Shown in pieces: positions 26,769 through 35,724 of a stretch of 64,000 nt of DNA. Made by a program: the position numbers and the translations under genes. The stretch is from positions 457,965 through 521,964 of the forward strand of contig NZ_CP024769.1 of the NCBI RefSeq assembly GCF_011395035.1. The letters are read 5' to 3'. The notes under the pieces are model-generated. The model saw only the letters and a list, made by a program, of their open reading frames with translations, was not told the DNA's origin and searched no databases. Within the stretch, counting starts at the first letter, position 1. Every line of letters starts with the position of its first letter. This DNA comes from Pantoea cypripedii. GTDB taxonomy: Bacteria; Pseudomonadota; Gammaproteobacteria; Enterobacterales; Enterobacteriaceae.

Positions 26769-27652
26769 GCAAACTGCGTCGGTGACATACCCACGTAGCG
26801 GGTAAAGGCCACGCTGAAGGCACTGGCAGAGCGATAGCCCACACGCTCTGCCACTTCACCCACTGCCATCCCTTTCTCGCGCAGCAGGTTTTTCGCCAGC
26901 GCCATACGCCAGGTCAGCAGATAAACCATCGGAGCAACGCCTACCGCCTCACGAAACCGGACAAAAAAAGCGGAGCGTGATAGCGCAGCCACCCTGGCTA
27001 ACTGTGCCACTGTCCATGCCTGTGCCGGTTTACCGTGAATTTCACGGATGGCTGCCGAGAGACGCTCATCAGCGAGTGCGCGAATGACCCCAGGGCAATC
27101 ATGCGTGTTTGGCATGGTTCGCAGCGCTTCAATCAGCAAGACTTCCAGCAATCGCTCCAGCACCATTTGACGCGCCGGGCGTTGCGCACGGCATTCATCC
27201 ACCACCAGCTGCACCAGCGTGGTCAGACGAGACTCACCACGGATATGAATAAATTGCGGTAACAAGGACACCAGCAACACAGCATCGGGCGCACCAAATT
27301 GGCAGTAGCCTATCAGGCTTTGCACATCCGCAGATCCATCAAGGGGACCAACCCAAAACTCACCGGGAGCCAGCATGGTCGGCATATCATGTTCGGCCTC
27401 ATCGACTGGTGGCTGTGCACTGGTCATATAAAATTCCCAGGCAGCGGGAACCAGAATAAAGTCGCCCTGTTCCAGCATAACCGGTTCCCTTCCGGCCATC
27501 ACCAACTGGCAACTCCCGTCCAACACCACGCAGTAAAAAGGCTGTCCCGTTTCCGTGCGATGTACGCGCCAGTGCCCGCTGCCACGTACCCGTTTAGAAA
27601 ACGCGGCCTGTGGTTGCAGCAGGCTGACCATTTCAGCGAGGGGATCGATCAC
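26765..27652 (-). CDS. AraC-family regulator with cupin N-terminal domain
   Basis: A 295-residue regulator. The N-terminal part is a cupin-type effector domain (FYCVVLDGSCQLV, EQGDFILVPA). The C-terminal 100 residues carry the two AraC helix-turn-helices (TVAQLARVAALSRSAFFVRFREAVG and VGEVAERVGYRSASAFSVAFTRYVGMSPTQF, read as two motifs). It is divergent from an SDR gene across 93 bp and most likely controls it. Confidence 0.92.
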   Translation of the reverse strand: MIDPLAEMVSLLQPQAAFSKRVRGSGHWRVHRTETGQPFYCVVLDGSCQLVMAGREPVMLEQGDFILVPAAWEFYMTSAQPPVDEAEHDMPTMLAPGEFWVGPLDGSADVQSLIGYCQFGAPDAVLLVSLLPQFIHIRGESRLTTLVQLVVDECRAQRPARQMVLERLLEVLLIEALRTMPNTHDCPGVIRALADERLSAAIREIHGKPAQAWTVAQLARVAALSRSAFFVRFREAVGVAPMVYLLTWRMALAKNLLREKGMAVGEVAERVGYRSASAFSVAFTRYVGMSPTQFA

Positions 27653-27745
27653 TTTGGACTCCTGCGAATAATATGTGGACTTTGCATTATAGTCCGTCCA
27701 ACCACCGCCCTCTATAGTGAGGTTCTACCCATAGAGGAGTGAATC

Positions 27746-28483
27746 ATGAAAACGATCCTTATCACCGGTTGTTCTTCTGGTTTTGGTCATGAAACCGCAC
27801 GCTATTTTCTCGATCGTGGCTGGAAAGTGATTGCCACCATGCGCACGCCGCGTTCTGAACTCTTCCCTGCATCGGAGAATCTGCGTTTATTGCCGCTGGA
27901 TGTCACCGATGCCGCCAGTATCGAACATGCCATTGCCGAGGCGGGGGATATTGATGTGCTGGTCAATAACGCCGGGATTGGCGTATTGACCTCACTGGAA
28001 GGGACTCCAATGAGCACAATACGGGAGGTGTTTGAAACCAATACTCTTGGCACCATTGCCTTAACTCAGGCGATAGTGCCGCAGTTTCGGGCAAAGCGCG
28101 CGGGGGTGATTATTAATGTGACATCGACCGTCACGTTAAAATCACTGCCACTTCTGGCGGTGTATACCGGCAGTAAAGCCGCAGTCAATGCGTTTACTGA
28201 GTCGCTGGCACTGGAACTGGAACCCTTTAACGTAAGGGTACGACTGGTGTTACCGGGTCTGGCACCTCATACCGATTTTGGCAAAAATGCTATGCCACGG
28301 ATGGAAAATACTCAGCTGGCTCCTTACCAGGCGTTGATGGAGGGCATCCTCGCCAGCATGCAGCAACCACAACCGATCACTCATGCCATTGATGTGGCTG
28401 AAGCTGTCTGGCGGGCAGCCACCGATCCCAACGCACCAATGCGCATTCCGGCGGGGGAAGATGCGGTGGCGCTGGCGGGTTAA
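27746..28483 (+). CDS. SDR-family oxidoreductase
   Basis: A 245-residue classical short-chain dehydrogenase: TGCSSGFG cofactor motif, DVLVNNAGIG, the catalytic serine in VTSTVTLKSLP and YTGSK as the catalytic Tyr-Lys pair. GAGGAG lies before the ATG. Probably a target of the divergent AraC regulator. Its stop overlaps that of the XRE-cupin gene by 4 bp. The substrate is unknown. Confidence 0.9.
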   Translation: MKTILITGCSSGFGHETARYFLDRGWKVIATMRTPRSELFPASENLRLLPLDVTDAASIEHAIAEAGDIDVLVNNAGIGVLTSLEGTPMSTIREVFETNTLGTIALTQAIVPQFRAKRAGVIINVTSTVTLKSLPLLAVYTGSKAAVNAFTESLALELEPFNVRVRLVLPGLAPHTDFGKNAMPRMENTQLAPYQALMEGILASMQQPQPITHAIDVAEAVWRAATDPNAPMRIPAGEDAVALAG

Positions 28484-29082
28484 CTGTGCAGCTCCGCCAC
28501 CGTCATGGTGAAGACCAGGCGCTGGCTGCTGTGATTAGCATAACTATGCGGTGTCGCGGTTTTCGCCACCGCAGAATTGCCTGCGCTGACCTGCAACAGG
28601 ATACCCTCCACGCTCAGGGTTAATTCACCCTCCTCAACATGCAGCAGTTCCCAGGTGCGTTGGGGATGCCCCTCGGAAGAGAACTGTTCACCGGGCAACA
28701 TCTCCCAGCGCCAGAGTTCAATCATATCCGGCCCGCGAGTCCCAGCCAGCAGGCGCGCATGACCGCCTTTTTCTCCCTGCCACAGCACTGGGATGTCCTG
28801 TGCCAGGATCACATGCGCCAGGGGTTCATCGGTAACATCGACAATATCAGCAACGGATAAGCCCAGCGCCGCCGCGACCTTACATAAAATTGCGATACTG
28901 GGGTTTGCGCTGCCCTTCTCAATTTCCACCAGCATGCCTTTGCTGACGCCAGAACGGCGCGCCAGTTCATCCAGTGAAAGCTTCTGCTCCCGGCGTTGGG
29001 TTTTCACCCGGAGAGAAACGGCTGCGCTGACATGGTCAATACTGGAACCTGTTTCGGTCGTTTTATTGACTTTTTGCTTCAT
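28480..29082 (-). CDS. XRE-family regulator with cupin domain
   Basis: A 200-residue regulator: an N-terminal helix-turn-helix (LSLDELARRSGVSKGMLVEIEKGSANPSI across about residues 35-65) and a C-terminal cupin_2 ligand domain (WELLHVEEGELTLSV). Such proteins usually repress the adjacent gene and sense a small metabolite. It is divergent from the B3/B4-domain gene across 43 bp holding two ATGGGAT direct repeats. Confidence 0.9.
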   Translation of the reverse strand: MKQKVNKTTETGSSIDHVSAAVSLRVKTQRREQKLSLDELARRSGVSKGMLVEIEKGSANPSIAILCKVAAALGLSVADIVDVTDEPLAHVILAQDIPVLWQGEKGGHARLLAGTRGPDMIELWRWEMLPGEQFSSEGHPQRTWELLHVEEGELTLSVEGILLQVSAGNSAVAKTATPHSYANHSSQRLVFTMTVAELHS

Positions 29083-29093
29083 AGGTCAATATC

Positions 29094-29119
29094 ATGGGAT
29101 AAATTAGTCATTATGGGAT
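29094..29119. promoter_or_regulatory. Direct repeats between the XRE-cupin and B3/B4 genes
   Basis: ATGGGAT occurs at 29094-29100 and 29113-29119, 19 bp apart, filling most of the 43-bp divergent gap. They are plausible binding sites for the XRE-cupin regulator. Confidence 0.4.
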
Positions 29120-29125
29120 TATCCA

Positions 29126-29818
29126 ATGTTCTCTTTCGCTCCGTCAATCGATCCTTCAGTCATCGAACTGGCACCCGAATTCAGCGCCCTGAGCTTTTTG
29201 GTGCAGGCGGCACCGCTACAACACCCACAAACCGGCGCAACCGCCCTGGCGGCAGCCTGTGAGGCGATGTTGCGTGATGATTTTCCCTGGGCCGATCAGC
29301 ATCTGAGTCAGTGGGCAGAAATGTTCCAGCGCTTCGGTGCTAAACCAAAAAGAACCCCCTGCTCGGCTGACGCACTGCGTAAACGCGTGTTGCGTGATGG
29401 CTCACTCCCTGCCATCGATCCAATCGTCGACCTCTACAATGCCGTCAGCATCCGCTATGCCATTCCGGTGGGCGGAGAAAATGTGGCGGCGTATGTTGGT
29501 CAGCCACGGTTGACGCGCGCTGACGGCAGCGAGCTTTTTGATATTTATAAAGATGGCATCCTCACTCATGAAACTCCGGAAGCGGGCGAAGTCATATGGC
29601 GTGATGACAGCGGCGTGACCTGCCGTCGCTGGAACTGGCGTCAGGGCGTGCGCACCCGCCTGAGTGTGGATCAGCAACAAATGTGGTTTATTCTGGAGCG
29701 CTTACCCGCGATGCCTGTTACAGCGTTGCAACAGGCCGGTGATATGCTGGAACACGGCATCCGTCAGATGATGCCGGAGGCGATGGTGGTTCGGACATGG
29801 CTGGGTGCGCCAGCGTAA
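29126..29818 (+). CDS. B3/B4 domain-containing protein
   Basis: A 230-residue stand-alone B3/B4 domain, related to the editing module of phenylalanyl-tRNA synthetase beta subunits. Marks are DALRKRVLRDGSLPAIDPIVDLYNAVSIRYAIPVGG (seen as RRV-type motif, PxIDPIVDLYN and GGE) and GEVIWRDDSGVTCRRWNWRQG. Free-standing copies are thought to hydrolyse a misacylated tRNA or bind amino acids. The divergent XRE-cupin regulator probably controls it. Confidence 0.85.
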   Translation: MFSFAPSIDPSVIELAPEFSALSFLVQAAPLQHPQTGATALAAACEAMLRDDFPWADQHLSQWAEMFQRFGAKPKRTPCSADALRKRVLRDGSLPAIDPIVDLYNAVSIRYAIPVGGENVAAYVGQPRLTRADGSELFDIYKDGILTHETPEAGEVIWRDDSGVTCRRWNWRQGVRTRLSVDQQQMWFILERLPAMPVTALQQAGDMLEHGIRQMMPEAMVVRTWLGAPA

Positions 29819-29843
29819 CTGTTCGGGAACCTTCATTATTGAT

Positions 29844-29863
29844 GGCGTTACGGTTGTAACGCC
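29844..29863 (-). terminator. Hairpin at the NUDIX stop codon
   Basis: GGCGTTAC and GTAACGCC pair around four bases; the NUDIX stop codon is in the stem. The following sequence resembles a decayed REP element (GCCGCTAATCCG). Confidence 0.4.
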
Positions 29864-30255
29864 GCTAATCCGTCGCGTTCAATCAGCGTGCGCAGCGGCG
29901 CAAAAAGCGGTTGTGGCAGTTGCTCCGGTGCGAACCAATACCAGCCTTCGCATTTTTCTGGTTCGAGGCACTGCGGCTCACCGTGGTGGCTATGCGCCAC
30001 CATAAACAACGTGATGTAGTGTTTTTGTACTTCCGGGAAAACATCACTGACGAATGCGCCATTCCGCACGCCATCCAATAGCAATCCGGTCTCTTCCTGT
30101 GTTTCCCGGCGCGCGCATTCTTCCGGGGTTTCACCAAACTCCAGATGCCCACCCGGCGCGGACCAGTCACCCGCACCGTGACTGCCTTTACGCCGTCCCA
30201 GCAACAGTCGCCCGTCACGAAAAATCAACACACCCACACCAATTTTTGGCGACAT
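29848..30255 (-). CDS. NUDIX hydrolase
   Basis: A 135-residue hydrolase with the complete Nudix box GGHLEFGETPEECARRETQEETG (G-x5-E-x7-RE-x2-EE-x-G, written here as its two halves GGHLEFGETPEE and RRETQEETG). It resembles the dGTP/pyrimidine-phosphatase type MutT relatives. Start at 30255 is used because the protein then begins at the fold (MSPKIGVGVLIF); the in-frame extension to 30405 crosses a REP element and part of the next gap. Substrate not predictable. Confidence 0.88.
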   Translation of the reverse strand: MSPKIGVGVLIFRDGRLLLGRRKGSHGAGDWSAPGGHLEFGETPEECARRETQEETGLLLDGVRNGAFVSDVFPEVQKHYITLFMVAHSHHGEPQCLEPEKCEGWYWFAPEQLPQPLFAPLRTLIERDGLAALQP

Positions 30256-30303
30256 ATTTAGTACCTTACTTATCTCGCGCGACTCCGGTATCGCAGAGGG
30301 AAT

Positions 30304-30330
30304 GGCGTGATAAATCACGCCGCTACGGGA
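30304..30330. repeat. REP element, single copy variant
   Basis: GGCGTGATAAATCACGCCGC followed by TACGGGA: the same REP core with a compensated G-C to T-A change in both arms, so the hairpin is kept. Confidence 0.75.
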
Positions 30331-30343
30331 CGTGCACCCGGAA

Positions 30344-30850
30344 TTATTCCACGCCAATCGGTTGATAGCCCTGCCATTCAGGACGGAACGGCGTACCGTT
30401 AGCATCCGGGGTCAGGTGAACAAACAGGTTACCGATTTTATCCAGCAGCAGACAATCATCCACATCCTTAAGATTGTCTTTGTGCTGATGATCCGCCCCC
30501 TTCAGCAGGTTTTCCAGCCCCTTTGCTTTAGCCTCAGCGGCATCGCTGGCGACAAACAAATCAAACGCATGCAACTCCGCCAGATTGGCAGGATGGTAAG
30601 CTCCGGCATTGACAAAGAACAGGTGCTGGTTACCGGTGGTGGGTTCCGGTGACAGCGACACGCGATAACCATCCGCCCAGGTGATGCGGGCATAACCATC
30701 AACATGGATCTTATCCGCATCGCCAAACCAGGCCTCACGCAGTGCGGGCCAGGCATCTTCGGGGTGTTCTGCAGCAACAAACTGGATGTCATGCACTTCA
30801 ATATTGGATTTTCCGGCGTTGCCACCGACATAAAACATAAACAGGTTCAC
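30344..30850 (-). CDS. DUF1543 domain-containing protein
   Basis: About 168 residues with the DUF1543 pattern MFYVGGNAGKSNIEVHDIQFV and a duplicated half (NQHLFFVNAGAYHPANLAELHAFDLFVA, read in two parts). The family is cytosolic with no known function. A GTG at 30850 with AAGGA eight bases upstream is the best start; the alternative ATG at 30838 has a weaker site, and an ATG-type extension to 30919 has no family support. Confidence 0.75.
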   Translation of the reverse strand: MNLFMFYVGGNAGKSNIEVHDIQFVAAEHPEDAWPALREAWFGDADKIHVDGYARITWADGYRVSLSPEPTTGNQHLFFVNAGAYHPANLAELHAFDLFVASDAAEAKAKGLENLLKGADHQHKDNLKDVDDCLLLDKIGNLFVHLTPDANGTPFRPEWQGYQPIGVE

Positions 30851-30945
30851 GTAGTCATTTCCTTGTGCTGAACGTGGGAGGAAATGTTGCGTTATAAAGC
30901 ATGGTATATATCGATACAACTGTTTCGTGCCGACACCATGCCCGG

Positions 30946-32094
30946 CTATACCCCAGGCCGAAAGCGCAGCGCCATCCCCATCAGCAACACAATCCCCGCG
31001 CTCATGAGGAGCCAGGCACTGTCCAGCGACGCTGCGTGGTCACGTACCACTCCGGCAATCAGCGGCATCAGCGCTGCGAGCAGATACCCACCGCCCTGCA
31101 CAAAAGAGAGCAAAGCCCCGGCCTGTTCTGCCGTTTGCGCATGGTCAAGGGTGACAATCAGGGAAAGCGGGAACAGCGCGCCGATACCCAGTCCAAGCAG
31201 CAGCGTGGGCAGCCAGGCCAGCGCACCACCGAACGTCATCAGGCAAATTAACCCGCTCAGGATCAATGCCAGTACCAGCAATAGCGGACGGCGGCGATCG
31301 GGAAAACGATGGATTAACGCCGAAAGCAGAAAGCCCGCCACCACCTCAGCCAGCGTTAACGCCCCCAGGATATAACCACTTTGCTCAGCACTCCAGCCAT
31401 GCTGTTGATAAAACGGCGGCAGCCAGGCCAGTACCAGCGTGTAAGCCGCAGTGCCAATACCAAAAAACGCCATCAGCAGCCAGGCACGCGCGGCATTGAT
31501 CGCCTGCGGACGTTTTACCACCACCGCCCGCACCGATAATGGCAATCCCCGTCCCCACAACAACAAAGCGATCAATGCGGGCAGTGCCGGTAGCGCCAGC
31601 GTCATTGCTAATCCCTGCGAGCCAGCCAGCGGAGCAGCACTGACGGCAGCCAGCGCCGCACCCGCCATAATCCCGGTGGTAAACAGCGCCATCAGCGTGC
31701 TGGCTCTGGCGCTAAAGCAACGTTTAATCAGCGCAGGCATTAGCGCCTGGATCAACCCAATCCCTGCACCAGCCAGCAGCGCGCTGGCAATTAACACACC
31801 TGGTTGCAGGATCAGACCGCGCACCAGACAAGCCAGCACCAGCAGGGTCAAACCAAGCGCGATACCTTTGATCTCCCCGACAATGCGCAGCAGTCGCGGC
31901 ACATAGAGCGCAGCAACCCCCATCATGATCACCGGTAACGCTGTCAGCAGGCTAATCTGCGTCGCACTCAGATGGGCATCCTGTTGCAGGTAAGGATACA
32001 GCGGCCCTATGGCCGCCATCACCGGCCTGAGATTCAGGCCGATAATAAAAACCACTAAAGCAAACAACCCAATTGCGGGTAAGGTACGTTTCAC
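30946..32094 (-). CDS. CynX/NimT-family MFS transporter
   Basis: A 382-residue, 12-helix MFS protein of the CynX/NimT (cyanate, 2-nitroimidazole) group, recognised by IGLNLRPVMAAIGPLYPYLQ in helix 1. A GTG start at 32094 with GGAG seven bases upstream is chosen; an in-frame frame-extension to 32232 runs through the operator and into the MarR gene. The divergent MarR-type regulator and a perfect 24-bp palindrome in the shared promoter suggest inducible export or uptake of a small aromatic or toxic compound. Confidence 0.87.
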   Translation of the reverse strand: MKRTLPAIGLFALVVFIIGLNLRPVMAAIGPLYPYLQQDAHLSATQISLLTALPVIMMGVAALYVPRLLRIVGEIKGIALGLTLLVLACLVRGLILQPGVLIASALLAGAGIGLIQALMPALIKRCFSARASTLMALFTTGIMAGAALAAVSAAPLAGSQGLAMTLALPALPALIALLLWGRGLPLSVRAVVVKRPQAINAARAWLLMAFFGIGTAAYTLVLAWLPPFYQQHGWSAEQSGYILGALTLAEVVAGFLLSALIHRFPDRRRPLLLVLALILSGLICLMTFGGALAWLPTLLLGLGIGALFPLSLIVTLDHAQTAEQAGALLSFVQGGGYLLAALMPLIAGVVRDHAASLDSAWLLMSAGIVLLMGMALRFRPGV

Positions 32095-32112
32095 ATTGTT
32101 TCTCCGCTGGCG

Positions 32113-32136
32113 ATTTATCTTAACGTTAAGATAAAT
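32113..32136. promoter_or_regulatory. 24-bp perfect palindrome, MarR-type operator
   Basis: A perfect dyad whose core is TTATCTTAACGTTAAGATAA, 19 bp upstream of the transporter start and 64 bp from the MarR start. TAACGTTA cores of this kind are typical MarR-family operators. It should mediate repression of both divergent genes. Confidence 0.8.
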
Positions 32137-32199
32137 ATCCGCGAAGAAATAGCCCAACCGCACAAAGCAACACGGTAACCACAACAAGTGAGGGGAAAA

Positions 32200-32694
32200 G
32201 TGGCGGATCACGTCGATTTTGTGACACAACAATGGGCCATTGCGATGCCTGATCTGGATGCCTCATCCATGGCGATATTTGGTCGCATGCTGCGCATCAT
32301 GAAACACCTGGCGAATATCCGTGCGGAGGCACTGGCCCCCTTTGGTTTTCGTGACGGGGAATTTGACGTGCTGGCAACGCTACGCAGGGCGGGCCCACCC
32401 TTCTGTTTATCGCCGACACAGTTGTATAAATCGTTGCTGGTCACCTCCGGCGCGATGACAAATCGTCTTAATCACCTCGAAGAGGCGGGACTGATCGCAC
32501 GGGTTGCTGACGCGCAGGATAAACGCAGCAGTCTGGTCGCGTTAACCGCTGCCGGACGGGAAAAAATCGAGCAGGCATTGCAGGTACACACACAAACGCA
32601 AAATACGCTGCTGGCGACACTGGAACCCGCGCAGCGGCAGCAGTTGTCAGCACTGCTCAGCCAGCTGCTGGTCGCCAGCGAGCATGAGACTTAA
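32200..32694 (+). CDS. MarR-family transcriptional regulator
   Basis: A 164-residue winged-helix regulator with the recognition region LSPTQLYKSLLVTSGAMTNRLNHLEEAGLI (split here as LYKSLLVTSGAMTNRL and HLEEAGLI) and the wing D-x-D-KRSSLVALT. The GTG at 32200 with AGGGG five bases upstream is preferred over one at 32188. Divergent from the CynX-like transporter, with the palindromic operator between them. Confidence 0.9.
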   Translation: MADHVDFVTQQWAIAMPDLDASSMAIFGRMLRIMKHLANIRAEALAPFGFRDGEFDVLATLRRAGPPFCLSPTQLYKSLLVTSGAMTNRLNHLEEAGLIARVADAQDKRSSLVALTAAGREKIEQALQVHTQTQNTLLATLEPAQRQQLSALLSQLLVASEHET

Positions 32695-32785
32695 GTAAAC
32701 TGTTCAGTCATGTGTCGAAATATGAATTCACTCACCCCTTTTTCCGCTATGTTAGCGTTCCGCTTCGCTTTTTTACGGACAGGAT

Positions 32786-33325
32786 ATGCAGAATAAATTT
32801 GCTCCTTCACAGATTCTTCTCCACTGGCTGACGTTCTTCCTGGTGGTCATCGCCTATTGCACCATGGAATTTCGCGGGCTGGCAACGCGTGGGTCCTGGC
32901 AGGGTTTTACGATGATCATCGGCCATTTCAGTGCCGGAAGCTGTGTTCTGGTGCTGATGTTATCGCGCGTGCTGCTGCGCTTGCGTCATCGCAGCCCGGC
33001 AATCGTGCCAAAGCCAGAGGGCTGGCAAACCGGTCTGGCGAATTTGATGCACCTCGGGCTGTATCTGTTTTTTATCGCACTGCCGATATTCGGTATTCTT
33101 TCGCGATTTTACCTGGGGCGAAGCTGGTGGTTGTTTGGTATTCCGATGCCGGTCAGCGCCGATCCCGACCCGGACTTTGCCGATATCCTGACTGGATTGC
33201 ATAAAACGCTCGCACCTTACGGTTACTGGCTGGTGGGAATACATGCGCTGGCAGCGCTGACCCACCACTATCTGATCAAGGACAACACCCTGCTACGCAT
33301 GATGCCGTCCCGACGCTCACGCTGA
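32786..33325 (+). CDS. Cytochrome b561
   Basis: A 179-residue, four-helix haem b membrane protein of the YodB/CybB type. Histidines in ILLHWLT, IGHFSAG and near IHALAALTHHYL are placed as haem ligands. These proteins transfer electrons at the inner membrane, for instance from quinol or to superoxide. The gene stands alone; its end overlaps the convergent AraC gene by 9 bp. Confidence 0.88.
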   Translation: MQNKFAPSQILLHWLTFFLVVIAYCTMEFRGLATRGSWQGFTMIIGHFSAGSCVLVLMLSRVLLRLRHRSPAIVPKPEGWQTGLANLMHLGLYLFFIALPIFGILSRFYLGRSWWLFGIPMPVSADPDPDFADILTGLHKTLAPYGYWLVGIHALAALTHHYLIKDNTLLRMMPSRRSR

Positions 33326-34210
33326 CCTGCCGCGCCCGGTCACCTGGCTGGCCGGGCGACCAAAGTAACGCTGGAACGCCACGCTAAAATTGCGGGGATG
33401 CTGATAACCCACCTGCCAGGCCGCCTGCGCCACCTGATACCCTTGCTCCAGCAGCCAATGAGCCTGCGCCATCCGCAATGCCAGCAACTTCTCACCGGGT
33501 GTGCAGCCAAAATGTTGCTGAAAGCCTTTTTTCAGCTGGTATTCACTCAGGCCCGCAGCCAGCGCCAGCGTTCCCAGGGTAAAAGACTCCGCCAGATGCG
33601 CCCGCATCCAGTTATGTGCCTGTTCCAGCCGGTCGATATCCTGGGGATGTAATTTCTTCACTTGCGCAGCGGCTGGTTGCAGCTGATGGCGATGTAACGC
33701 CAGCAGGTTCAGCGCCTGAATCTCACGCAGCAGTGGGTCGGACTGCACATCATTGAGTTGTGCGCTGGTAGCCTGACCGAACAGGCTGAAAAGATGGCGT
33801 TTCAATTGCGGCTGATACAGCAAGCGCTCAGCCGCATCATCTCCCAGATAACGCTGCACGCTGTCCGCATCCAGCACCAGGCGCAGCTGTTGCACCCGTT
33901 CCCCCGCACGATATAAACGCTCGCCGCTGCTGTGCTGAAAACTGGTGACCGTAAGGTGGCCCGCCTGGAACAAGACTTCATAACCGGAATCGGCACGGAA
34001 ACGCGAGCTGCCCAGCAAACCGAAGGTCAGGACCAACTGCGGCGTATTCCCACCGGGCTGAGAGCTTTCTGCCAGCGCTTTTAGCGGCTGATAATCAGAC
34101 TGTACCAGCCGTATCCCGCTGACCAGGCTGAACTGCCGTGAACGAAAAACCCCCGCACCGGGCTGGTGTTCAATCCATGGCTCGTCATCACCGCCAGGGT
34201 TCCGTTGCAT
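33317..34210 (-). CDS. AraC-family regulator, PchR-like
   Basis: About 297 residues. The C-terminal 110 residues hold the two AraC helix-turn-helices (FTLGTLALAAGLSEYQLKKGF and QVAQAAWQVGYQHPRNFSVAF, listed separately). The N-terminal part resembles PchR-type regulators that sense siderophores, but no siderophore gene is nearby. The ATG at 34210 has AAGG eight bases upstream; a GTG at 34225 is possible. Divergent from the methyltransferase gene, its likely target. Confidence 0.85.
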   Translation of the reverse strand: MQRNPGGDDEPWIEHQPGAGVFRSRQFSLVSGIRLVQSDYQPLKALAESSQPGGNTPQLVLTFGLLGSSRFRADSGYEVLFQAGHLTVTSFQHSSGERLYRAGERVQQLRLVLDADSVQRYLGDDAAERLLYQPQLKRHLFSLFGQATSAQLNDVQSDPLLREIQALNLLALHRHQLQPAAAQVKKLHPQDIDRLEQAHNWMRAHLAESFTLGTLALAAGLSEYQLKKGFQQHFGCTPGEKLLALRMAQAHWLLEQGYQVAQAAWQVGYQHPRNFSVAFQRYFGRPASQVTGRGRSA

Positions 34211-34320
34211 CGTTTTCGCCTTCACGCAGAGTCAAATCGCCGTTTCGCAGACCAATGAGAATAAATTGCATTGGCATGAAACGCTAGTCTGTAGCCATCA
34301 CCGTTGCTTTGGAGACAACC

Positions 34321-35319
34321 ATGCCATCCCCGTTACCCTTTCTTGATAATCTGCTGGCGCAACACGCCCTGAGTGGCGCAGTGGCACTGGCCTTTGAACA
34401 CCAGCTGTTTGATTTTCTGACACCGGGTGCCGATGCCACTGCCGTCGCGCAACATTTTGGCTGGCAGCCTGAGCCGGTCGGACACTGGCTGCGTTTGCTG
34501 TGGAGTGGTGAATTGTTGCAGCAACAGGCGGAGGGTTACCGTACCCACCCCGACGCACAGGCGTATCTGTGCCGCAGCGGTACGCGTTATATCGGCGATG
34601 CCTGGCGTTATCGTCAGCAGTTGTTGCAGCAGTTTGCCCGCCGGTTACCTGATCTGCTGAACCGCAGCACACCGCGCAGGCAGGACCCGCTGGAGATCGA
34701 CACCGCCTGGGCCGACGCCGCCCTGAGCCAGATTGCACAAGAACAACGCGCCCTGAGCGGTGACACCGCCTGTGCCATCGCCAGCGATCTGGCTGATTTT
34801 CAGCGTCCTGCCCAACTGCTGGATATGGGCGGTGGCCCCGGATTGATTACGCTGGCGTTAGCCAGGCGTTTTCCACAGCTCTCCGGTGTGGTGCTTGATC
34901 TGCCCAAAACTGCGACCGTGGCGCAACATAATATCGAACGCGCTGGGTTAAGCGCACGCTTCCGCGCGCTTTCACAGCTACCGGAAACGCCGCAGGTTGA
35001 CATCATCTGGTGTTCATCATTGCTGTACTTTATGGAGGACAGGCAGGCGATGGTGCAGCAGTTGTTCCGCCGTCTGAAACCGGGAGGATTATTGATTAGC
35101 GCCCATGCGGAAGTGCCGTCCGATCCGGCCGAAGCACGTCAGGTATTACCGTTTTTCACGCCATTGATGATGCGTGGTTACAGTGTCACGAATGAAGGTG
35201 AGTTAACGCAGCAATTACAGCAGGTGGGATTTACCATCGAAGCGATTAAGCGGCTGCAACCCTTCCCGATGTCGCCGCTGAATGTCCATCTGGCGCGCAA
35301 GCCTAAAACGTCAGACTAA
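34321..35319 (+). CDS. SAM-dependent methyltransferase, O-methyltransferase type
   Basis: A 332-residue class I methyltransferase. The N-terminal 100 residues are a winged dimerisation domain as in plant-type O-methyltransferases (FLDNLLAQHALSGAVALAFE). The SAM site is LLDMGGGPGLITLALA near residue 165, with the acidic residue in VVLDLP. The ATG at 34321 with GGAG six bases upstream is used. Substrate unknown; it may modify a small aromatic metabolite. Its end overlaps the MmcQ gene by 17 bp. Confidence 0.85.
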   Translation: MPSPLPFLDNLLAQHALSGAVALAFEHQLFDFLTPGADATAVAQHFGWQPEPVGHWLRLLWSGELLQQQAEGYRTHPDAQAYLCRSGTRYIGDAWRYRQQLLQQFARRLPDLLNRSTPRRQDPLEIDTAWADAALSQIAQEQRALSGDTACAIASDLADFQRPAQLLDMGGGPGLITLALARRFPQLSGVVLDLPKTATVAQHNIERAGLSARFRALSQLPETPQVDIIWCSSLLYFMEDRQAMVQQLFRRLKPGGLLISAHAEVPSDPAEARQVLPFFTPLMMRGYSVTNEGELTQQLQQVGFTIEAIKRLQPFPMSPLNVHLARKPKTSD

Positions 35320-35656
35320 AACTGTCATCCAGCAGGGCGAAAATCTCTTCATCTGGCAAGCCATCAGCCAGCGTCAGGCTGAGCCAGTGTTCTTTATTCA
35401 TATGCCAGGCCGGATAGATGCCCGCCTGCTGGCGCAACGACCCGTTCAGTTCCGGGCGGGTTTTGATGTTCATCACCTGCACGACAGCACCGTCCGGCAG
35501 GCCCAGTTTGTGGCTCTCCAGCGGGAAAACCACGGCAAACCATTTACGGTGACGTGGATGGCGCAGCACCGCGTATTCCGGATTGGTTTTCCACGGATAA
35601 TCAGGTTCAACCTGGTATTGCTGGTTTACCCAGGCAAACAGCTGCTGGCGGTTCAT
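35303..35656 (-). CDS. MmcQ/YjbR family protein
   Basis: A 117-residue protein of the MmcQ/YjbR family (CyaY-like fold) with PDYPWKTNPEYAVLRHPRHRKWFAVV (read as PDYPW and HPRHRKWFA) and the C-terminal NKEHWLSL. Often annotated as DNA-binding; the role is not settled. It stands alone. Confidence 0.88.
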   Translation of the reverse strand: MNRQQLFAWVNQQYQVEPDYPWKTNPEYAVLRHPRHRKWFAVVFPLESHKLGLPDGAVVQVMNIKTRPELNGSLRQQAGIYPAWHMNKEHWLSLTLADGLPDEEIFALLDDSFSLTF

Positions 35657-35724
35657 GCTTCATTCCTGTGGATGACAAAAAAAATCGTGGCGCGATGGCC
35701 ACGACTTTACCCACTTCTGACTGA

